Shown here one piece after another: positions 10,699 to 17,608 of a DNA stretch of 64,000 bases (position 1 is the first letter of the stretch; every line of letters begins with the position of its first letter). Source of the DNA: Bacteroidota bacterium (GTDB taxonomy: Bacteria > Bacteroidota > Bacteroidia > UKL13-3); contig CANJUD010000001.1 in NCBI GenBank assembly GCA_947477885.1, forward strand, positions 1 to 64,000, given 5' to 3'. The notes beneath the pieces were generated by a model. It did not search any database and had not been told where the DNA came from. It saw only the letters and a program-made list of their open reading frames with translations. Both the position numbers and the translations under genes were made by a program.

Positions 10699-11418
10699 AT
10701 GACCCTAAAAGACCTCGTCCGCGAAATACTGATACAGCTAAGGCTCGACCTCACCAAGAACCTGAAATACGACAGACTTACACGCATTATTATACAAAGA
10801 ACCGTGAACCCCAAATCGGTTTGTATAGATGTAGGCTGCCACAAGGGAGAGATTTTAGATTTGATATTGAAAGAATCTCCCAATCTGAAGCATTATGGCT
10901 TTGAGCCCATACCAGTATTGTATAATAATTTGGTTGAAAATTATAAAGACAAAGCACATATATATAATTGTGCACTAAGTGATAGCCAAGGCGAAACGAC
11001 ATTTAACTATGTAAAAAATGCCCCAGCCTACAGTGGAATTAAGCAACGGAAATATGCGGTTGAAAATCCGGATATTGAAACATTACACGTAAAATTAGAA
11101 AGGCTAGATGATATAATTCCTGAAGCAGAAAAAATAGATTTGATAAAAATTGACGTGGAGGGCGGTGAGTTTAATGTACTGAAAGGTGCTGTGAAACTGA
11201 TACAAAAGAATAAGCCTTATATCATTTTTGAAACAGGCTTAGGGGCAAGTGAGTTTTATGGCACCAAGCCAGAAGAACTTTATGATTTTTTCGAGAATGT
11301 ATTACAGTCGAAAATATATACTTTGCAAAATTGGATTGACAATAAATCTTATTTGAGGAAAGAGGAGTTTTTGAAATTATATAATACGAATGCGGAATAT
11401 TATTTTTTGGCTAAATAA
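10699..11418 (+). CDS. FkbM-family methyltransferase
   Basis: A 239-residue SAM-dependent methyltransferase. The SAM-binding motif I is VCIDVGCHKGE near residue 37, followed by HYGFEPIPVLYNNL and, later, the FkbM-typical IDLIKIDVEGGEFNVLKGA block near residue 155. FkbM enzymes usually O-methylate sugars or polyketide hydroxyls; in Bacteroidota they are common in glycan and capsule loci. The chosen start (MTLKD) avoids a 30-residue extension of non-family sequence. It is divergent from the MoxR gene, and a heptad repeat begins 3 bases after its stop. The substrate is unknown. Confidence 0.83.
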   Translation: MTLKDLVREILIQLRLDLTKNLKYDRLTRIIIQRTVNPKSVCIDVGCHKGEILDLILKESPNLKHYGFEPIPVLYNNLVENYKDKAHIYNCALSDSQGETTFNYVKNAPAYSGIKQRKYAVENPDIETLHVKLERLDDIIPEAEKIDLIKIDVEGGEFNVLKGAVKLIQKNKPYIIFETGLGASEFYGTKPEELYDFFENVLQSKIYTLQNWIDNKSYLRKEEFLKLYNTNAEYYFLAK

Positions 11419-11421
11419 AGG

Positions 11422-11470
11422 GTATAAAGACAAAAGTATAAAGTATAAAGACAAGGGACAAAAGACATCG
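11422..11470. repeat. Heptad-phased repeat (GTATAAA/GACAAAA) ending at a start codon
   Basis: Seven consecutive 7-base units (GTATAAA, GACAAAA, GTATAAA, GTATAAA, GACAAGG, GACAAAA, GACATCG) fill the gap between the FkbM stop and the ATG of the DUF2851 gene at 11471 without losing phase. No inverted arm is evident in this copy. Confidence 0.75.
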
Positions 11471-12778
11471 ATGGCGAACAAATTCAGCAATAATATCATC
11501 GAAGATTTTGTGCAGGCGGTGTGGCAGCATTTGTGGTTTGATATAAAGGGATTGCAAACGGTTGATGGGAAAGACATACAGATTATTAAGACAGGGCATT
11601 TAAACCGAAATTCAGGCCCAGATTTTTCGGAAGCTATGATAGAGATTGATGGAATTAAATGGGCTGGCAATGTGGAAATACATACCAAAAGCAGTGACTG
11701 GAAAATTCACGGGCACCAGAGAGACACAGCATATAATAATGTGATTTTGCATGTGGTATTATATCACGATGCTGATATACAGACGGCCAATAGCAATACT
11801 ATCCCAGTATTGGAATTGTATAAACGAATTAATCCTGCTTATATAGAAAAATATAAATATTTAATTGCCCAAGAACAATCGATTCCTTGCAAAGACTTGG
11901 TATATAAAGTTCCTGAACTAGAGAGAACACAGTGGTTGGAGAGACTTATCAGTGAAAGACTAGAATACAAGTCTCGCGGAATTTTTACGTTGCTTGCACA
12001 AACACAATCGCATTGGGAACAGGTTTTTTATATCACGCTTGCAAGCAATTTTGGTTTTCATGTAAACAAGCAACCTTTTGAGCAGCTTGCTTTCAACTTG
12101 CCTTTATCAATTTCGGGAAAACATAAAATCAATAAACTACAAATAGAATGTTTGGTATTTGGTGTGGCGGGTTTGTTAGAAGAAAGTATTATAGAAGATG
12201 TATATTATAATAGTTTGCAAAAGGAGTTTATACACCTTAAGAACAAATACCAATTAAAACCCATGGATGCAAGTCAGTGGCGGTTTATGCGGACAAGGCC
12301 AAGTAATTTTCCCAGTATCAGACTTGCACAATTTGCTGATTTAATATATAAATCATCGCATCTATTTTCAAAAATTTTGGAGATTAACAATATCAAAACA
12401 TTATATACATTAATCGATGTAGAGGCAAATGAATACTGGAAATCGCATTTTAAATTTGGCGACTCAGCAAATAATTCTCAGACACATCTTGGTTCTCAGG
12501 CAGCAGATATTATAATAATAAATACAGTTGCTCCTATATTATTTGCCTACGGAAAATATAAAAACGAACAACAATATATTGACCGGGCATTAGATTTTTT
12601 AGTTCAATTAAAATCTGAGAAAAACAGTATTATAACATTGTGGGAGAAGTATGGCATTAAAGCAGCCCATGCATCTGATTCGCAAGCTTTATTGCATCTT
12701 AAAAATGTATATTGTGATTATAAAAAATGTATGAACTGTAGTTGGGGGAGGTTGTTTATCAAAAATTCTCCGCAATAA
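11471..12778 (+). CDS. DUF2851 family protein
   Basis: A 435-residue protein of the Bacteroidota-enriched DUF2851 family. The N-terminal third holds the conserved block GPDFSEAMIEIDGIKWAGNV followed by EIHTKSSDW, H..H..D..YNNVILHVV (residues about 40-90). The spaced Asp, Glu and Lys there look like a PD-(D/E)XK nuclease core, but that is inference and the family has no firm function. The start at 11471 is preferred over an upstream in-frame start whose codons would be heptad repeat. Its last 20 bases overlap the 3' end of the convergent thiN gene. Confidence 0.82.
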   Translation: MANKFSNNIIEDFVQAVWQHLWFDIKGLQTVDGKDIQIIKTGHLNRNSGPDFSEAMIEIDGIKWAGNVEIHTKSSDWKIHGHQRDTAYNNVILHVVLYHDADIQTANSNTIPVLELYKRINPAYIEKYKYLIAQEQSIPCKDLVYKVPELERTQWLERLISERLEYKSRGIFTLLAQTQSHWEQVFYITLASNFGFHVNKQPFEQLAFNLPLSISGKHKINKLQIECLVFGVAGLLEESIIEDVYYNSLQKEFIHLKNKYQLKPMDASQWRFMRTRPSNFPSIRLAQFADLIYKSSHLFSKILEINNIKTLYTLIDVEANEYWKSHFKFGDSANNSQTHLGSQAADIIIINTVAPILFAYGKYKNEQQYIDRALDFLVQLKSEKNSIITLWEKYGIKAAHASDSQALLHLKNVYCDYKKCMNCSWGRLFIKNSPQ

Positions 12779-13418
12779 TCAATTCTCCACTATCATATTC
12801 TATCTTCACAAATCCATCTGCAATACTGTGGTTACTGGTCCCTGCACGATGACCTAAAATTAAACTTTCATCATTGAGATTATATGCAAGACCTGAGGTT
12901 TTTATATTGGTAACCGTGCCACAAGGAATTAAAGATATAATACTATTTGCTGGATACCACTTCTCGAATGATTTGGGTATTATATATTTTTTGGAATAAT
13001 TATCTATCATACTCAAAGTAATTTTTGTATGAAAGCGAGCCATATTAAAAAGGTTTGTAATGGTGTGGTCTATCCTATTTCCTGTGGCCCAAACAATATT
13101 CGCAGCATGATATTCCTCTTGTATTAAATATAATATTCCTTTGTCCAAATCAGTAAGTTCTTGATCAGGGAGATGTATTTTTTTTGTGTGCGAGAGGTGT
13201 GCAATTTTGGTGTCCAAATCAATAACAGAATCAAAGTCGCCAAGCACAACATCTGGATTAATTCCCATATCTAGAACACGATCTATTGCTCCGTCCAAAA
13301 CCAACACAAAAGGATTCCATTCCAATAGTTGTCCCAATAATTCTGTACTGCACGACTCACCATTGGCTATAATAAGTGCGGGTTCTTGCTTGTCTCTTAC
13401 TACGTGATGACTTGACAT
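12759..13418 (-). CDS. thiN: Thiamine pyrophosphokinase
   Basis: A 219-residue cytoplasmic enzyme predicted to transfer pyrophosphate from ATP to thiamine, giving thiamine pyrophosphate. Family motifs visible in order are VLDGAIDR (about 39-46), VLGDFDS (58-64), the substrate-binding DQELTDLDKGI (85-95), and TGNRIDHTITNL (112-123). The ANGE segment near the N-terminus fits the ATP-binding region. Length is normal for the bacterial type. It overlaps the DUF2851 gene by 20 bases at its 3' end. It lies under 2 kb from a TonB receptor controlled by a TPP riboswitch, so both may serve uptake and activation of external thiamine. Confidence 0.87.
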   Translation of the reverse strand: MSSHHVVRDKQEPALIIANGESCSTELLGQLLEWNPFVLVLDGAIDRVLDMGINPDVVLGDFDSVIDLDTKIAHLSHTKKIHLPDQELTDLDKGILYLIQEEYHAANIVWATGNRIDHTITNLFNMARFHTKITLSMIDNYSKKYIIPKSFEKWYPANSIISLIPCGTVTNIKTSGLAYNLNDESLILGHRAGTSNHSIADGFVKIEYDSGELIIAENF

Positions 13419-13420
13419 GC

Positions 13421-13455
13421 TGGGATATAGGAATTGGGAAATGGGAGTTGGGGCA
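13421..13455. repeat. Heptad-phased repeat (TGGGAAT family) before the thiN start
   Basis: Five units in exact 7-base phase (TGGGATA, TAGGAAT, TGGGAAA, TGGGAGT, TGGGGCA) sit directly upstream of the thiN start codon and just downstream of the GDP-fucose synthase stop. On the coding strand they read as CCCAATT-like units. Confidence 0.7.
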
Positions 13456-13469
13456 AAATGATGAAACTA

Positions 13470-14402
13470 TTATGATATATGCTTGCTTAGGAAATCTTCG
13501 TAGGCGAGTTTGATTCCGTCTTCTAGATTTATTCTTGGTTTCCATCCGGTGGCAAATAGGCGGCTGGAGTCCATGAGTTTGCGGGCGGTTCCATCGGGAC
13601 GGGCAGTATCAAAAACAAGTTCGCCTTCGTAACCCACTACTTTTTTAATAAGCAATGCAAGGTCTTTTATACTCAAATCTTCTCCATATCCTACATTTAC
13701 AAATAATTCTTCATTATAGTTTTGCATCAAGTGGTAGCAAGCATCTGCCAAATCATCGGCATACAAAAATTCACGCAGCGGACTTCCCGTTCCCCATATA
13801 GTAACAGTAGGGCTTTGCTGTGTTTTGGCTTCCTCAAACTTACGAATAAGAGCGGGAAGCACATGGCTATTTTCTGGATGGTAATTATCATTGGGTCCAT
13901 ACAGGTTGGTTGGCATTACCGATATAAAATTACATCCATATTGACGGCGGTAACTTTCACAAAGTTTGATACCTGCAATTTTTGCAATAGCATAAGGTTC
14001 GTTAGTTTGCTCTAAAACTCCTGTTAACAAATATTCCTCTTTCATAGGTTGCGGAGCTGCTTTGGGATATATGCAACTAGAGCCAAAGAACATCAATTTC
14101 TTCACCTCGTTTTTATAGCTTTGATGAATGATGTTGTTTTGTATTTGTAAATTATCATATATAAAATCGGCACGATAAATATTGTTGGCTACAATGCCAC
14201 CCACCTTGGCTGCTGCAAGAAACACGTATTCTGGTTTTTCATTTTCGAAAAAACCCGTCACTGCTTGCTGGTTTCTTAGGTCCAACTCCGCAGAGGTACG
14301 CAGTACAAAATTGGTAAATCCTGCTTGCTGCAACCTACGGTGCATGGCTGAGCCCACCATGCCGCGGTGGCCTGCTATATATATCTTAGCTTCCTTTTCC
14401 AT
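13470..14402 (-). CDS. fcl: GDP-L-fucose synthase
   Basis: A 310-residue extended short-chain dehydrogenase. The NADP-binding loop is [10 protein letters not shown] (11-20). The catalytic set seen in E. coli Fcl is present as S108/S109 in GSSCIYPK, Y137 and K141 in YAIAK. The segment [20 protein letters not shown] is typical of GDP-fucose synthase. The enzyme epimerises and reduces GDP-4-keto-6-deoxymannose to GDP-fucose for surface glycans. GDP-mannose dehydratase is not in the window. It may be co-transcribed with thiN, from which only a heptad repeat separates it. Confidence 0.92.
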   Translation of the reverse strand: MEKEAKIYIAGHRGMVGSAMHRRLQQAGFTNFVLRTSAELDLRNQQAVTGFFENEKPEYVFLAAAKVGGIVANNIYRADFIYDNLQIQNNIIHQSYKNEVKKLMFFGSSCIYPKAAPQPMKEEYLLTGVLEQTNEPYAIAKIAGIKLCESYRRQYGCNFISVMPTNLYGPNDNYHPENSHVLPALIRKFEEAKTQQSPTVTIWGTGSPLREFLYADDLADACYHLMQNYNEELFVNVGYGEDLSIKDLALLIKKVVGYEGELVFDTARPDGTARKLMDSSRLFATGWKPRINLEDGIKLAYEDFLSKHIS

Positions 14403-14526
14403 TTATCTTTTTTTAGCCCAACTTTAAATTGAAGGGCAAAAATATATGAATTTTTCGATAAATCAGTTTTCTTTAATATGACTAAAATCATTGAGAATGG
14501 GAGAACTGCATCATTATTCAAGAATG

Positions 14527-14546
14527 TTTCCTGATGTCTTTTTGCA
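14527..14546 (+). promoter_or_regulatory. TTTCCTGA box upstream of first DUF2892 gene
   Basis: TTTCCTGATGTCTTTTTGCA lies 27 bases before the start codon. It closely resembles TTTCCTGACATCTGTTTCAG at 26320, upstream of a diheme cytochrome gene. A CRP/FNR-type or other redox regulator site is possible; this rests on two copies only. Confidence 0.3.
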
Positions 14547-14573
14547 GCATAATAATTCATAAAAAAAGAGCAA

Positions 14574-14780
14574 ATGAAAAAATCCAGAATCAACCCCTTT
14601 TACCTTATAGGCGGATTAATAGCTATTACCCTAGCTGTTGTGTTTTTTAGTGTAAGTGCTTCGGGAGTATTGGATACTCTAGACTTAACATTGATATCGT
14701 TAACCATCTTATCGGGATTTTGTCCTTTATATATAGTTCTCGGCCTCAATATGTCCAGAGTCTCAGAAGCAACAAGCTAA
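14574..14780 (+). CDS. Small YgaP-like (DUF2892) inner-membrane protein, copy 1
   Basis: A 68-residue protein with two predicted membrane helices (about 9-28 and 38-56). It ends with GFCPLYIVLGLN (48-59), matching the G-x-C-P-x-Y-x-x-L-G-I-N signature of DUF2892, the membrane domain found alone or fused to rhodanese as in YgaP. Cys50 is conserved with the family. The next gene is a paralogue 107 bases away. Function of stand-alone DUF2892 proteins is unsettled; they often occur with sulfur or redox genes. Confidence 0.75.
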   Translation: MKKSRINPFYLIGGLIAITLAVVFFSVSASGVLDTLDLTLISLTILSGFCPLYIVLGLNMSRVSEATS

Positions 14781-14887
14781 TTATATAGCATTCTTAAAAA
14801 TGACAAATATCAGTTGAGGAACTGAATACAGTCATTTTCCCTTTGTGGTTTTTGTCAGTTTTTTGTATCATTAAAATTAAACATATA

Positions 14888-15121
14888 ATGGTGAAACAGA
14901 ACATGAGCAATCCTGACCACGGTATTAGAGCTTTAATAGTTATTACCCTGGTTGTAATTTGCTTTAGCGGAGCCGCTACTGGTGTATGGGCTATTGTCGA
15001 TTTGGGTGCAGCCTTTATCTTATTCGGAACTATTATAGTAGGCGTTTGTCCCATATACAAAGCATTGGGGATTAACACCAAACCGCAAGAAAACCTACAA
15101 AGTAAAACGCAATTGCATTAA
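14888..15121 (+). CDS. Small YgaP-like (DUF2892) inner-membrane protein, copy 2
   Basis: A 77-residue paralogue of the preceding gene, with two predicted helices and the signature GVCPIYKALGIN (52-63, Cys54). Shared positions with copy 1 include ITL.V, FS.x.A(S/T)GV and the Cys-Pro motif. The N-terminus (MSNPDHGIRAL) resembles the D-R-x-I-R start typical of DUF2892. I chose the ATG at 14888, since in-frame upstream sequence looks non-coding and contains an inverted repeat. The 3' end overlaps the convergent TonB receptor gene by 27 bases. Confidence 0.75.
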   Translation: MVKQNMSNPDHGIRALIVITLVVICFSGAATGVWAIVDLGAAFILFGTIIVGVCPIYKALGINTKPQENLQSKTQLH

Positions 15122-17278
15122 GAAATTGGTAAGGGCATTTGGGTAATAGTTATTATAATATTGCCTTTCGCCAGTAGAGAAGTTTGCATAGGTATACCCG
15201 TTGGTTGTATAGGTAGCATTTGTAATATTATTTGCTAAGAAACTTATATCTATTTGTTTGAACATTTTTGTTTTGATGGTATAGTTCACATGCAAGTCAA
15301 CCACTATAGAGGCATCTATACTTTGCAGTTTGTTTTGTGTATTGTCCAAATATTGACGAGATATATATTTGGTCGACAATCCAATTTGCAAATTTTTGAT
15401 AGGTGTAAATCTAAGTTGTGCGTACCCTATAATTGCGGGCGATAGAGCAATGTTCACCGAAGGATATTTCTCATATAATTTATTCTCCATCCAGTTTCCA
15501 TCACTGTCGTAATAGTCTAAATATTCATGGTAGTTTTTAATTTTATTTTGGCTTAAAGTAAGGTTTGCTATAATAATAAACTTGTCATTTATTTTATAGT
15601 TTAACTCAAACTCAACGCCAGCTCTGTAGCTTACGGGAACGTTCACACGGTTATAAGAACCTACATCATTCACACTACCATCGTTCACTAATTGGTTTTT
15701 ATAATACATATAGTACAGATTGGTATTAAAGTTAAAATCAGATTTGTGATAGTTCCACCCAAGCTCTGCATCTTGCATCATTTCGGGTTTGGGCACGCTG
15801 GTTTTTGAAGCATTGATAATATCACTACGCACAGGTTCACGATGTGAAATACCATAATATATATTTAATTTGTTAAATTTATTTAGTTCATAGTTAAGTC
15901 CTGCTTTGGGGTTAAAAAAATTATAACTGAGATGGTGCTTATAATCTACCAGTGTTCCATAATTATCATCATTCCCTTTTAGTTTATAATCAATAACTCG
16001 GTATTGTAAATCAACAAAATAATTTAATCTAGAATTTATTTTATTATAATATTTTGCAAACACGCTGGCTTCGTTCTTGGTAGATTTTCCTTCATAATAC
16101 TTTTGATTAATTTCGCTGTTTCCCGCATTGCGCACCCAAATTACTTCACCGTAGTTTTTACCTGCATATTTTGATGCATGCATGCCTACGGTTAGGTTTT
16201 TAAATTGTGCATTGGTCATCGCACCATAGTAGTTATTGTCCAACCAGCGGCGGCGTATCAAGTCTGAATTTGTGGTGGCACTATCTACAAAGATGGAATA
16301 TAATGATAGGGGTTGATCTTTTTTATATTCTTCGTAGTATCCATAACCTTTGGTGTAAAACAATGCTGTATTTACAATCACCTTTTTTAGTTTTTTGGTA
16401 TAAAAGGCTTGATAGTAATCTTGTTTATAATTGTCAGTTTGATTCTTATAGTTGAAATCGTTATAAACCCTATTGGGCAGCGTGTTTGCATCACCTTTCA
16501 ATATATATTCTGGAACACCATTCCATGCTTGACCTGTAATTTCTTTGCCCGAAAAATGTATGAGTTTAAATAAACTATTGTCTTTACTATATGTTGCTTG
16601 CAGATAATATGATTTTAAATCAGCCTTGCTACGCAGCACATACCCGTCCGAATTAATCATGGACAATCGGCCATCCACGGTCCAGTTATTGATTTTACCA
16701 GTTCCAAAATTGATATTATACTTTTGGCTAAAGCGATTTTTTGGAAAGGTAGCAAATCCACTTTTTTCAGGCGTGATATATCCAAATGAGGTGGCAAAAT
16801 TGGTATATGATTTTGTTGATTGTTCCAGGGTTTTCAAATTGATGCTGGCACCAAAAGCCGCGTTACCATTGGTACTGGTTCCCACGCCGCGTTGCACTTG
16901 TATATTTCCCGTACCCGAGGCAAAATCAGGCAAATCCACCCAATATATACCGTGGCTTTCGGCATCGTTGAGCGGTACACCATTTACTGTAACATTAATT
17001 CGGGTAGCATCTACACCGCGTATGCGAATGCCAGTATACCCAAACCCATTACCCGCATCGCTGGTAATTACGGTTGATGGTGTTCGGTTTAATAAATAAG
17101 GCAAATCTCGGCCGGTATTGTTGGCGTCTATTTCTTTTTTGCCAATGAGCGTATTGGAAGGATTGGCTTTTGCTCGTGTAGCGTTCACGTTTGCTTCGTC
17201 CAATGATTGGGATGTGTCGGTTTGGGCAAAAGCATAGTTTGTCAAGAGGCACAATAAAGTAATTGATAATATTTTCAT
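15095..17278 (-). CDS. TonB-dependent outer-membrane receptor, probable thiamine transporter
   Basis: A 727-residue protein with a signal peptide ending at YAFA-Q, a plug domain (about residues 45-165, with the R-I-R-G and NGVPLNDAESHG segments typical of TonB plugs) and a long beta-barrel ending in aromatic/hydrophobic FTL. It lacks the carboxypeptidase-like N-terminal domain of SusC proteins. A TPP riboswitch lies upstream on the same strand. In Bacteroidota, riboswitch-controlled TonB receptors of this kind have been proposed as thiamine transporters, so the substrate call is by context. The start MKILS was chosen because the signal peptide begins there; a longer frame would run back towards the riboswitch. 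Confidence 0.88.
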   Translation of the reverse strand: MKILSITLLCLLTNYAFAQTDTSQSLDEANVNATRAKANPSNTLIGKKEIDANNTGRDLPYLLNRTPSTVITSDAGNGFGYTGIRIRGVDATRINVTVNGVPLNDAESHGIYWVDLPDFASGTGNIQVQRGVGTSTNGNAAFGASINLKTLEQSTKSYTNFATSFGYITPEKSGFATFPKNRFSQKYNINFGTGKINNWTVDGRLSMINSDGYVLRSKADLKSYYLQATYSKDNSLFKLIHFSGKEITGQAWNGVPEYILKGDANTLPNRVYNDFNYKNQTDNYKQDYYQAFYTKKLKKVIVNTALFYTKGYGYYEEYKKDQPLSLYSIFVDSATTNSDLIRRRWLDNNYYGAMTNAQFKNLTVGMHASKYAGKNYGEVIWVRNAGNSEINQKYYEGKSTKNEASVFAKYYNKINSRLNYFVDLQYRVIDYKLKGNDDNYGTLVDYKHHLSYNFFNPKAGLNYELNKFNKLNIYYGISHREPVRSDIINASKTSVPKPEMMQDAELGWNYHKSDFNFNTNLYYMYYKNQLVNDGSVNDVGSYNRVNVPVSYRAGVEFELNYKINDKFIIIANLTLSQNKIKNYHEYLDYYDSDGNWMENKLYEKYPSVNIALSPAIIGYAQLRFTPIKNLQIGLSTKYISRQYLDNTQNKLQSIDASIVVDLHVNYTIKTKMFKQIDISFLANNITNATYTTNGYTYANFSTGERQYYNNYYPNALTNFLMQLRFTL

Positions 17279-17280
17279 TT

Positions 17281-17298
17281 CCGTTTTACTAATAACGG
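17281..17298 (-). promoter_or_regulatory. Start-proximal hairpin of the TonB receptor mRNA
   Basis: On the minus strand CCGTT-ATTAGTAA-AACGG forms a 5-bp stem whose 3' arm ends two bases before the ATG at 17278. It could cover the ribosome-binding region and act as the expression platform of the upstream riboswitch. The stem is short, so this is tentative. Confidence 0.35.
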
Positions 17299-17349
17299 AG
17301 CACCGCAAAATCGTGAGAAACACAAAGAAACCAAAAATGGCTTCTAACT

Positions 17350-17425
17350 CTTTTCCCTTCGCAGGTACTAGCCTGAGCAGGTTTTGAGGGTGTGATCTCA
17401 GTCCGTTTTGTGGACACCCCTAAAG
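17350..17425 (-). promoter_or_regulatory. TPP riboswitch (THI element)
   Basis: Read on the minus strand, the segment contains the conserved TPP aptamer blocks in order: AGGGGTGTCC, ACTGAGATCACACCC, AACCTGCTCAGG, and a final ACCTGCGAAGGGAA. The CTGAGA and GCGAAGGGA cores are the standard invariant parts. It starts about 145 bases and ends about 70 bases upstream of the TonB receptor start codon. TPP binding is expected to lower receptor expression. Confidence 0.92.
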
Positions 17426-17497
17426 ATTTATTTGGGTGCAATATTAAGGAAAAAATAGCATCCACATTAGATTTTATTTTCATAATATTGCAATCAG

Positions 17498-17601
17498 AAT
17501 CAAGTAGCTAGTATCAGGTATCAAGTACATGGCCAATTCGCAAGCGAATTGGAATATTGTGGGCGAAAGCTGGTAGCAAATACTTGATACCAGATACTAA
17601 A
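17498..17601. repeat. Heptad-based inverted repeat (TATCAAG family) with nested palindrome
   Basis: An 18-base arm at 17510-17527 (AGTATCAGGTATCAAGTA) is repeated in inverse at 17581-17598 with one mismatch. The arm is built from 7-base units TATCAGG and TATCAAG. Inside the loop is a perfect inverted repeat CCAATTCG-CAAG-CGAATTGG at 17533-17552. With the TPP riboswitch this explains most of the 330-base gap between the divergent TonB receptor and amidohydrolase genes. Confidence 0.8.
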
Positions 17602-17608
17602 CACCGTC

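Noticed and set aside
11390-11470. N-terminal extension of the DUF2851 protein
   Set aside because: The extra codons are heptad repeat sequence and overlap the end of the FkbM gene; the ATG at 11471 starts the family-like sequence.
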